64,000 nucleotides of DNA from the NCBI GenBank assembly GCA_910589415.1, contig OU342630.1:26879867-26943866 (forward strand), in the 5' to 3' direction. Below are positions 55,355-64,000 of the stretch, piece after piece. The notes beneath the pieces are model-generated. The model was given only the letters and a program-made list of their open reading frames with translations, searched no databases and was not told where the DNA came from. How positions within the stretch are numbered: position 1 is the first letter of the stretch; each line of letters starts with the position of its first letter. A program made the position numbers and the translations under genes. Source of the stretch: Malachius bipustulatus. Its lineage: Eukaryota; Arthropoda; Insecta; Coleoptera; Melyridae.

Positions 55355-55917
55355 TTAACTGACAGTCTGATGTTGTAAAAATTTACATATCATTTCATAG
55401 CTACTAAAATGTAACGCAGTCGTAGAAACACACTTAATTAAACTTGGATTCAAACCTTTGAAATATCCCAATAATCCTTCTGTTCTATATATTTTTACAA
55501 TGCAATCTTTTAAACTTGTACATTTGAAGACGACACCAAAATCTTTGCGATTATCTTCAAAACCTTGGATTTGAATACGCTTTTTAATTAAATCAAAAGG
55601 ATATACAGTCGTTTTCGCACATAAACCTGCTAAGCTACCTGCTATTAAACTAGTAGTAACGGTAGTCTCCTGAACGGAACCGAAATTTTTACAAATATCA
55701 TTAAACAGCTTATAACACATGAACTGCATCCCCGTGTGGGGGACAGTTTGTAAGACTGTGGGCCATAATCCTCGGTATAGCACAAAAAATCCTTCCGTTT
55801 TGTAAATTCTAATTAAAGCGTGAATATTCCCATAGTACAGCTTCTTCTTTTCTGACTGTGCTACAAGACGAGTCCTGATGACATCAAATGGAAAGGAAAC
55901 TAGTGTTGCAACTGACC
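55355..55917 (-). CDS. SLC25A19: Mitochondrial thiamine-pyrophosphate carrier-like, exon 2
   Basis: Encodes residues 130-316 and the stop. Two of the three mitochondrial carrier repeats are here, with signatures FPFDVIRTRL (about 138-147) and YPFDLIKKRIQIQ (about 235-247). Each is followed by the G-rich helix partner (SLIAGSLAGLCA; GLLGYFKGLNPSL). The acceptor TTAAAG precedes 55917. The split codon joins exon 1 to give AAGSVATLVSF without a break. The upstream 134 bases of this exon are masked by lack of an ATG but are clearly coding (EKKKLYYGNIHALIRIYKTE). The carrier sits in the inner mitochondrial membrane and exchanges thiamine pyrophosphate for nucleotides in known family members; the substrate here is inferred from overall resemblance. 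Confidence 0.88.
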
Positions 55918-56872
55918 CTTTAATAAAAAGATTAATTAAAGTTTAATTTAACCGAATGAGAGAATATTCAAAAAAGTAACTGAACAAAGTTAAAGCCAAC
56001 CTATTTAACAGAATTTCAGATGATCACTTTTATTCTTATTTAAATAAATTACTCAGCTGAATTTAATTTAAGAACCCTCTCCTGTTAATCCATAACAAAG
56101 AAAATTGTGCAATCGTTGTAATGAAAAAGATCAACGAAACTTGTTAATCATCCACTGTTTGATTTAATAATTTATTGATACAATAAGGTGAAATTGTTTC
56201 TTCTTTAAAAAACAAGAATAAAATTTAAAAACAAATTGAACGTCAGATTTTTGGTTTTCTTGATTTTCTTCAGATTTTGAACTGTCAAATGGATTTTGAC
56301 AATCTTATGTATCATGTAGGAGCTTGCAAAAATTATTCAGTTTTTTTCAACATATTTCAGAAAAGACTGAAGTTATTCATAAAAAATTTTCCCATAATGT
56401 ATTAAAAAATATAAAATTGTGCACATTTTTTGTAATTTAACCAACTCCTGTATCGCACATACTTCACAAGATCCTCATGCTGTTTATTCTTATCTTGGAC
56501 ATACTGTATATAAAATAACGAGTCAGAGGTAGCCGGCGCTAAGACAGGTGTCACAAAGAAAAACGCACGTTACTGTGTTGACGTGGCTCATTATAATTTG
56601 ACTGTGCTGTGTTAAACAACTTTTCCAAATAAAATTTTAAATGAATCTGTGAAAGCAAGGGTAGTTTACTCTGAAATCGTTTTCCTATTTTTGGTAACAC
56701 CTCGTATAAGTAAGCAGACAATTTCTCTTTGGTTGTTGGTTTCTACATGTGAAACAATGTAGAAACTTTTTGCAGGAATAAAATTTCCTCGATAGTTTAC
56801 AATGAACAATTTTCCCATTTATGTTTCCAACTTAGTGGTTAAGAAAAAATTTTATTATTTAATAAGTCTTAC
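55918..56872 (-). other. Intron of the carrier gene
   Basis: 955 bp, GTAAGA donor and AAAG acceptor. Contains a diverged relative of the 528..1122 foldback (TTTTGGTTTTCTTGATTTTC, GAACTGTCAAATGG, about 56235..56300). No other gene. Confidence 0.8.
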
Positions 56873-57260
56873 CCGCTGCAGCTCCACAAACAAAATTCAC
56901 AGCTGGCGTCCAGGTAGAATTCAACTCCAAGCTTCGAGAATGCTGTTTTAACGATTCAAAGGTCAAGAATTGGCTTACGCCAAACGATATGGAAAGAAGT
57001 TGGCCAGAAACGTGACCTTTCCATAATGATTTTAAACCTTCTTCCTGTGTAATTAATGTTAGAGCCTGAGTTACAGAGCGATACTTGGCTACTGAAGTGT
57101 TTGATATAGGCTCCACTTGAAGTTGAAATCGAATCTTCAGGACATCTAATGGTTGGCAAAGTAATCTTGTAATGCAACCAGATAACCCACCAGCTATGGC
57201 ATAATCAGTTTTTGAAAGCTGTTTTAATTCTTTTTTTAAATCTTTAATTGTTTCCGCCAT
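56873..57260 (-). CDS. SLC25A19: Mitochondrial thiamine-pyrophosphate carrier-like, exon 1
   Basis: Met at 57260; residues 1-130. The N-terminus is short and charged (MAETIKDLKKELKQLSK). Then come the first transmembrane helix (AIAGGLSGCITRLLCQPLDV) and the first carrier signature QPLDVLKIRFQLQ (36-48), followed by ITQEEGLKSLWKGHVSGQL. The phrase KIRFQLQ with the following short insert is characteristic of the SLC25A19/Tpc1 group among carriers. The donor is GCAGCGG/GTAAGA after 56873, phase 1. Total predicted length is 316 aa, close to the usual 315-330. Other SLC25 members are the alternative, but the order and spacing favour this one. Minus strand, no neighbours in an operon sense. Confidence 0.88.
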
Positions 57261-58731
57261 GTAGAGAAGTACTGATTAATTTCAAACATTAGAAGAATAG
57301 AAATTAGGGGATATCTGTGAAAAAATAACACTGTAAGTTCTATAATAACAACAAAAACATAAGATGTAAATGCTACGACAGCCCAAAGGGCTGAAAGGTT
57401 TTCTTTACCCGTATTCTCCCGGTATGAAAAAGTATCAGGAAAGGACCTCGCAAAATCCTTATGGAGATACGCTCCCGATTAAATTTGTATACAATTTTGG
57501 GAATCGGTAGTACCTGATGTCAAATATCAAAAACATCAAAATAAAAGCTTCGTTCTTTGGAAAATTGTACATAAGAAAACAATCTTCAGCTCTAAGAAAA
57601 TTAAAAAATATACAGTCTGATCAGTAACCCGTATCAGAAAATTTTCATGATTCAGTGGGATAAGGGGATTACAGATCACGATCATAAAAGTAGCTAGAGT
57701 GGGGATTGATCACATTTCAAAAGAACAAGTTACTTTGAATCCGGTTTAGAAATATCCGTTTCGATTGCAATGTTGTGACCAAAAGAACAGGGCTAATAAT
57801 CAGATATTATGTTATATCCCAGCAACCATAATTTTTTGAAACTTTGCTGAACTTGCCATTTCATAATATGCTTCCATGGTAAACTTTCTGGGTATTATAG
57901 GCCGACACTATTTTTCTTCTTAAAGAAGAGTATCATCCAGCATAGTGTTGTAACTTTTATTTGTACATAAATGGTCATATCTTTGGAAAAAAAAAGAACT
58001 CAACAGTAAAAAATTAACAGTAATCCGTATTTCTTTTTTTAATTCTCTTGATCAGTTACTCGCGCACTCAGATATACGGATTACTGTTAATTTTTAATTA
58101 GAAAAAAAAAATTTAATTTTTTATTTAATCCTATAAATGGATTTAATAATAATTAATGTTTACCAATTTTTTCACCACACTCATAATTATGGAAGTTAAC
58201 CTTGTAATGAGCATATTTCACCTGTAATGAGTGTCTTTTGTGACATATTCTAGCCAGAGAGTGCCATGCTTAGTATCTGAACCGCGGGCACAAGTGTAAG
58301 TACCATCTATGCCTTATTTAATGTGATCACAACTTATTTCAGTTCCTATGGTAATAGCTTTGCTGATTATTGTACAATTGTTTTGGAAACTTGGGGGATA
58401 TTATTAGCTAAATAATAAATGAACCGCATCATGAGGTCAAATCTGACCCCAATACTCATGCAATTACTTGCAAACAAAGGTTTAAAAAAAATAGGCAATG
58501 TTGCATTACTGAGTCAAGGAACACCCTATATAATTTTTTTTATATCGATAGACAGTAAATCAAATTACAAAAGTGACCTGTTTTTGTTTTTTTTTTTTTT
58601 CTAAAGCAAAACTTAAAGTTTTATTAGACAGTTGCCAGACTGTCTACGCACCCGGTATAATGTTTAAAATAAACAGACGATATAATAAACAGCCTACTTA
58701 TATGGGAGAAACGATAGATTTAAGAAATGTA
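57261..58731. other. Upstream flank of the carrier gene and intergenic DNA
   Basis: The promoter should lie here but no clear core element was found. AAAAATTAACAGTAATCCGT (58008) is mirrored by ACGGATTACTGTTAATTTTT (58076), a short hairpin of unknown origin. No gene. Confidence 0.45.
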
Positions 58732-59427
58732 CAGTAGAAGCTTGATTATCCGAAGTAATGTGGACAGGACCCATTTCAGATAAGTGAAAGTTCGGATAAT
58801 ATGGAATTTTTAACAAATATGTAGTACATAAAATAATGTGGGTAGGTAAGTTTAACGCCTTTTTATTCTTTAAAGACAACTTAATATGGTAATAAATATT
58901 TTCTTTTAATTTATCATTCCTTGTTACGATCCTCCTTTTTTGCTTTTTTGCTTTTTTTTAATGCTTTTTTAAATTGATGGACGACATGTTTACTATGCTT
59001 AAAGACGATTGCTCACTTGGAACTGAAAATGAAAATCATAAAAGGCACAGTAGTACCGAACTGAAATGGAACTGTTACTCTTACTGTAAAGTGATTAAAG
59101 TGAAGTAAAGAGGAAACAAACCAGTTTTTTATTGGGCAAATTTTGCGAAATTCTAGAACCTCGCCAGTGAAAAAAAATTTTTTCATGAGTAAATGCTTAT
59201 CAATATCTATGTATGATATATGAACAGTACATAGGTACCTATACATATTACAATTTCGGATAATGCGGAGTATTTGAAGGTGCGAGTTTCAAATAACAAG
59301 GAGGACTTGAATTTTCGTGCAAATTTCAGATATGGACCACGATCATTCCGGATAAAGCATCAGATTTAATAATCAATTTTGTTCCGGATTCCTCATAATC
59401 GCGATCCGGATAATCGAGCTTCTACTG
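58732..59427. mobile_element. Pogo/Tigger-type MITE, TA target site
   Basis: CAGTAGAAGCTTGATTATCC at 58732 is mirrored by GGATAATCGAGCTTCTACTG to 59427, TA outside on both sides. CAGTAGAA...GATTATCCG ends are characteristic of pogo/Tigger elements. Secondary copies of TTCGGATAAT occur inside (58791, 59254). No transposase frame, so it is non-autonomous. Confidence 0.85.
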
Positions 59428-60328
59428 TAACAGGGAGGCATCAAAGTTTGATGGCTGGGGTCGATTTTCACCCTGCGATATTAGTTGAGGATTAAAACTA
59501 TCAGTGTCACACCTTACTCACCTTCAAGGCAAAATCTTTAAAGCAAAGCCATTATTGGTTTCACGCCGAATAAGTACCTAAGTACTGTGAATTTAGTTCT
59601 TTAAAAATCTGAAACGCAGTATTACTTCCATTCCGTATACATGAATAAGACGATAAAAATTTAGAAAGGACTCCGAGAGTACCGAACGGACCTCGTTTCT
59701 GGAGGTTTCTGATTTCATATTCATATAGGTAGGTTCGAATTAAATAAAACTAGATACCTACATAACAACTATCGAAATATAATAAAAAAGAAAATAAAAA
59801 CAATAAACTAGGGGACATATAAGGGGACAATAAACAACTCACATACTTAGTGATAGGTACCCTTAGTAGCCAGAAACACCGTTTACTAACTGTGGATTAT
59901 TTCTATTGCTATAATCCTTATTGTTTCACTTGCCTTGTACCGTACCTTAGTTTCACCTCCAATAATTTTCAAAATACATTTTCAATTATTTCAAATTAAA
60001 AACCCTAAATAAAATTGAGGTTAGAGTGTGACTGTTCTTGTTTCTTCCTTTGATACTTACTGACCTTCGCACTTTCATGCATTTGGTCAGTAAGTCCTAG
60101 TCCACCACAATACGTGATTGCGTGTATACACCGTTCACTTACACCGTGTCCTAGCTGCATCCGGGGACTGTAGTACGAGAAAATCGCACGAGAAATTTTG
60201 AGTGTGTCCTAACTGAATGCGTGCGGTTCGTGCGAGAAAATGTTTCCAATCCAACTATTTCTGGTGCAGCTTCAGATGAAATAAGTACGTTTTAGTTTTG
60301 TAAACCAGTATAGGTTGTTGGAGCTTGA
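59428..60328. other. Intergenic DNA, no gene seen
   Basis: Mixed composition with short GTAGGTA-type motifs. No convincing frame, RNA gene or paired ends. Confidence 0.45.
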
Positions 60329-61075
60329 TGGCCGATTGCACCACCCACTCTTAAATCTTAAGTGTCACTTAAAATTCTAAGGGGAACTGTTTCCGTTGCA
60401 CCACTCATTTAAGTACCTAGACCTTAAGAATTTTAAGTGACACTTATCTTAAGGGCCGCAAATCTTCCACTTAAAGTCCCACTTAACCTAAATAAGGTAG
60501 TTTTACAAAAATTTTACTAGGAAAATAAGAAGAAGGAAATAATGCCTAGTCAAAGAGCCAATCAAATAATGCATGAAATCAACATAACCATAAAATCGTG
60601 TTGATGTTCATCAGTATCCTGGCATTCCTGGCTAATAAAAATAAAACTACCCTTGATTTACTAATATAATACGAAAATGGATGTTGTTTTAGAAAACGAT
60701 ACTTTGGAAGATGATCTGGAAATATTCGAAATCATTGATCATGGGTTGCCAAGGTAAATCAATATTCGAAATGAAATATTTCTATACCTTTATTGACTAA
60801 TGACTATGACGTCATACTGTCAATAACCGGCATCGTGTCCACTACAACTCGTCAATCAAAGTGACAACCGACAGAATTCTTACGTCAGTAGTACCACTAT
60901 ACATCACTTTTAGCACAAAAACAACCAGTATTTAGCCTTGTTGACAGATTCACTGCGACTTAGTTAAGTATTTCGTAAGTGGCAGTGGTGCAATGCTATT
61001 AAAATTTAAGTGGCCCTTAAATTTAAGTGTCACTTAACTAAGTCCAGATTTAAATAGAGACTGTGCAATCGGCCA
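60329..61075 (+). mobile_element. PIF/Harbinger-type element with residual transposase exon
   Basis: TGGCCGATTGCACCACCC at 60329 is mirrored by GTGCAATCGGCCA to 61075, with TGA on both sides (60326..60328, 61076..61078). Subterminal AAGTGTCACTTAAAATT blocks are repeated in inverted orientation (60359, 60421, 61017). The three-base duplication and the exon inside both point to PIF/Harbinger. Confidence 0.75.
60677..60753 (+). pseudogene. First exon of a Harbinger-type transposase
   Basis: ATG at 60677 opens MDVVLENDTLEDDLEIFEI and ends IDHGLPR at a GTAAAT donor (60754). The acidic start followed by LExxExxxxGxPR is the usual N-terminus of HARBI1-like insect transposases, which continue into a YxRxDxF block in the next exon. 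Nothing resembling that block or a DDE domain follows inside the 747-bp element, so only the first exon survives. It is too short (25 codons) to stand out in a frame scan. Confidence 0.6.
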
Positions 61076-62189
61076 TGAAAGACTTAAAAATCACAGAAAG
61101 AAACAATAAGACGCAAGTAATCTATAGAAATAGGTATAGATTTGAAAGGACCCAAACCATATAACAACTGCGCATGTTAAAAATTGTAAACTTATGAGTC
61201 GATCCTATTTAGTTATATTCTATGTATTCAAATGTCACTTGTCACTTTTCAAGCTTTCAAAGCAAAAACGTCATTTTTGTCAGTCACTCGATGTATCCAA
61301 AAACGTGGTACGCATTGTCATTAGTCAACACTGAGTGGTCATCTTTCACTTTATTTCTGACATCGAGACAGTGAGCATCAAAACAGCTGCTTTCCATTAT
61401 TTTCATTTTTGTTTGGTTATATTCTCCCAGCATTTGTTATTTGTTTATTTATACCTACACACGTGAGTTCATTTTTATTTATTTATTGTTATTGCAATAT
61501 TATTACAAGAGACTAGCTCTTACCTTTTACTGTTTATTTATTGTTTGAAACATCATTTATTTAAAAAGGACGCGAGGCCTTTGGTTAATTTGTGACTCTC
61601 ATGAAGGAGCCCATAGCGTTTTAAAAAAAAAAACACTACAAAGTCGTTTTTAATCTTCAATAACAGTGATTGATCATTCTTTTCACAAAGCATTATTAAC
61701 CTCTCAAAATAGCCGATCTTTGTTTAATTCAATTTCACAGGGTCACAACCATTTCGTGGTCTACTTACACGCAGGGATATCTGAAACCGACATAATATTA
61801 TGAGTCCATCTATCCGCATTTCCCACACAGTTTCTAATGAATGTTCCCATTCACTTGCGTTTCCTTTTTTAAAGCTTCTTTTTCAAGGAAAATGTAAGGA
61901 AAATGCGAGGGAAAATGATTTCAACTCTGTTGCCGATCCAAATTTAATTTTTCTACAGTCTTAAAGTTTCTACAGCGAATGGTACCTATAAAAATATAAT
62001 TCTGATCTGATCCTAGCAAAGTTCCGGATTTCTCAAGCTTACTTTTATCCTGTAGGTATGTATTTACTATTTTATATACACATATATTGTATTTACAATA
62101 TACTGTGTTGATTAGAAAATTCGAGACGGAGATAACATGTGAAAATATATATTTCCAAATATTTACTCTCCTGGGTTTTATTTTAGAAT
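61076..62189. other. Intergenic DNA, no gene seen
   Basis: AT-rich. The 91-aa minus-strand frame at 61921..62196 shows no motif. No paired element ends were found. Confidence 0.45.
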
Positions 62190-63049
62190 AAACCATTGGA
62201 ATTTAGATTGAGCGGTTTATGAGTTATAAACAAGTGAAAATCGAAAATTTTCATCAACTTCAAAGCAGTGTAGAACTAGAACGACTCAATTATTAAGATA
62301 TCTAAATACGGTTTACATGTCCCTATCTTAACTTTTCATGTTTTATCCCACTATGTGGAGTAAATTTTAATACAGGGTGATAAAAATTATCAGATTTTTC
62401 ATCACCCTGTATTAAAATTTAAACCATGCACATACAGCGGGTATTATAAAGGCTCATTAAGTTAACCGGCAGATTTCTGTGGCCATTTCTGAAGACGGTA
62501 TCGAGTCGATCTAAGTGGAAATTTTTAAAATTTATCTATTCTTGACATGAAAGTAATTACAAAAATATTAATAAAAGTCATTTGGCGTCGATATTAGCTT
62601 CAAAAACGAGCACAGAAATCTGCTCGTTAGCCTAATGAGCCTTTATAATATTGGCTGCAAGTAAGGACACTATGTCAAAAGTTAAGATAGGGACATGTAA
62701 ACCGTTTTTACCTAGATATCTTGAGCCGTTTTAGTTCCACACTGCTTTGAAGTTGAAAATTTTCGATTTTCACTTGTTTATAACTCATAAACCGCTCAAT
62801 CTAAACTGGTGAAAACCAAAACCACCTGTATTTGATTTCTTCAGACATTTAAAAAATATAATATTTTACAGGGTGTTTCCGTTAAAATAACGAAGTAGGT
62901 GTCAACTTCCGGTATTTCTGGAAGTGCGGCCATCTTGAAAATATTTTCATTGAATTTCTCGTGATCACTTATGTCCGGAAATTTTTTTATTTTAAGGTTA
63001 TAGTTTCCGAGATATAGCCGGTAGCCAGGCTTAAGCAGACATTCTGTAT
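62190..63049. mobile_element. Foldback element family H, copy 3
   Basis: Left arm from GGAATTTAGATTGAGCGG (62200), centre TACAGGGTGATAAAAATTAT (62371) with its inverse, right arm to about 62850. Then CAGGGTGTTTCCGTTAAAAT and the outer module follow to CAGACATTCTGTA (63048). A further MITE splits the right arm (62442..62650), and a solo LTR inserted at its right end. Confidence 0.75.
62442..62650. mobile_element. 209-bp MITE inside the foldback
   Basis: TATTATAAAGGCTCATTA at 62442 is mirrored by TAATGAGCCTTTATAATA to 62650; inner GCAGATTTCTGTGG against CACAGAAATCTGC. It interrupts an arm that is continuous in the 1611 copy. Confidence 0.7.
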
Positions 63050-63930
63050 TGTAACGGGATTTTCAGTAAGGTAGAGGTGATGTCCCAGGGATGGGTAATT
63101 GCCCCCTTTTACCCGTGACAAGTCAATTAAAATCTACAATATTTATTTACAATAATACTCTATTTACATATGTCTGTATTTGCCAGATTAATATCGATAA
63201 CCACTGTATCCTGTGGGCCGGCTATCGTTCTTCGCATGCCGTCTGACTGGTCGCAGATAACCGCACCGGGGCGCGTACTAATGCCGATTGGTCGTGTACC
63301 TACGGCCACTTTTGAACGTCTCGTTATCAGCTCGCTAGTGCCAGTCGTCCACTCGCCGTCGCACGGTGCGTGTCGGTTGCTGCAATACCCGGAACACGTA
63401 CCGGGTAGGAAGTTGGGAGAAATACTCTCTGGCGACGAACTACCTGAAACAGAATCCGCTCCCGGAATCTCAATGCGATGCCGGGCGGCTGTTACTGAAT
63501 CCGGCCCTCAACACAGGCCGGGTCGTGACTGAAGGGACTAGCCGGTACTTCAACGTAGCACCGACTGATTCCCTATACTGAATCGATTGCCGGCCAGAGC
63601 TCATTCCACTCTGGACGGTCTATCGACGTCCGGTTATAGTTAGGCTCGACTCATTTCATCGACCTACTGTAGCCGGCTAGGTAAACTGGACGGAGTGCAC
63701 TCACTACATGCCTCCTGAAGACCTCCTAGCTCAATTCACAGGGAGGGAGATGGTTCTCGAGTCAATTCCTCGGAACATCTGACTGGCTTCTCCGCTGGCT
63801 CTGTTTATATAGCCGGTGCCGGCGGAGATAACCTGCTAATCACCGCCGTAAAAACTGTATCCTTCTGATAAACCCCTCAAATAATGCAAATAAATAATAA
63901 TTAACAACGAATGCCTTGGAATTCGTTACA
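63050..63930. mobile_element. Solo LTR, 881 bp, GTAT target duplication
   Basis: Begins TGTAACGGGATTTTC and ends GGAATTCGTTACA, with GTAT on both sides (63046..63049, 63931..63934). GC-rich relative to its flanks. There is no internal region, hence solo. TTTATATAG at 63804 may be its TATA box if transcribed on the plus strand. The 120-aa and 71-aa frames inside it are not genes. Ends and duplication length fit a Ty3-like element. Confidence 0.8.
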
Positions 63931-64000
63931 GTATATTATTCACCTTCCGGATTACTTAAATGTTTGCTCAAGTTTGGACTTTTCTGGATCTTGTAGTGTA

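Noticed and set aside
63170..63581. 120-aa and 71-aa frames
   Set aside because: Both lie inside the solo LTR at 63050..63930.

Overview
The window is AT-rich nuclear DNA from an insect. Its genes have introns, and it holds an astacin gene, a mitochondrial carrier gene, Penelope-like, LINE, SINE, hAT, PIF/Harbinger and pogo-type elements, and many foldback elements with TA-flanked CAGGGTG ends. A beetle or another repeat-rich insect fits, but the order is a guess. Most of the window is mobile or repeated DNA; only two host genes can be supported with confidence, both on the minus strand.

Host genes. (1) A secreted astacin metalloprotease: exon 1 (25330..25444, signal peptide), exon 2 (17253..17444, prodomain), exon 3 (16834..17160, zinc site). 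Splice phases match across all three. Exon 1 and exon 2 are separated by a 7.9-kb intron full of transposons, and the 3' exons were not found. (2) A two-exon thiamine-pyrophosphate-type mitochondrial carrier, SLC25A19/Tpc1-like (55355..57260), which looks complete. A weak two-exon candidate lies at 37071..37800.

Layout. 0-7 kb: foldback elements and tandem AT-rich repeats. 7-9.8 kb: a nearly perfect palindrome of two truncated Penelope-like elements. 10-13.1 kb: microsatellites, a foldback and a ten-unit 182-bp satellite. 13.2-13.9 kb: a GC-richer fragment whose minus strand carries a complete type I hammerhead ribozyme core. 14.2-16 kb: a large foldback with an insertion. 16.8-25.4 kb: the astacin gene, with a solo LTR and a 2.6-kb TIR-bounded unit in intron 1. 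That unit encodes a PIN-nuclease-like protein with a CXC cysteine domain. 26.5-30.2 kb: a 5'-truncated RNase H-bearing LINE with a 13-bp target duplication. 30.3-35.4 kb: foldbacks, including two PIF/Harbinger elements nested one in the other. 38-46 kb: more foldbacks, a three-unit tandem MITE, a LINE reverse transcriptase between 84-bp inverted repeats, and a hAT element inside a foldback. 46-49.5 kb: a compound palindrome with a 909-bp tandem duplication. 49.5-52.6 kb: a purine-rich stretch, a TIR element with a SINE and a small ORF, and an LTR end with a primer-binding site. 53-64 kb: foldbacks, the carrier gene, a pogo-type MITE, a PIF-type element that keeps the first exon of a transposase, and a solo LTR.

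The strongest candidates for new biology are the PIN/CXC gene carried by a TIR unit (19460..22087), the hammerhead ribozyme (minus strand, about 13471..13532) and the modular foldback families that share inner arms but have different ends. All calls were read by eye from the sequence; no database search was run.
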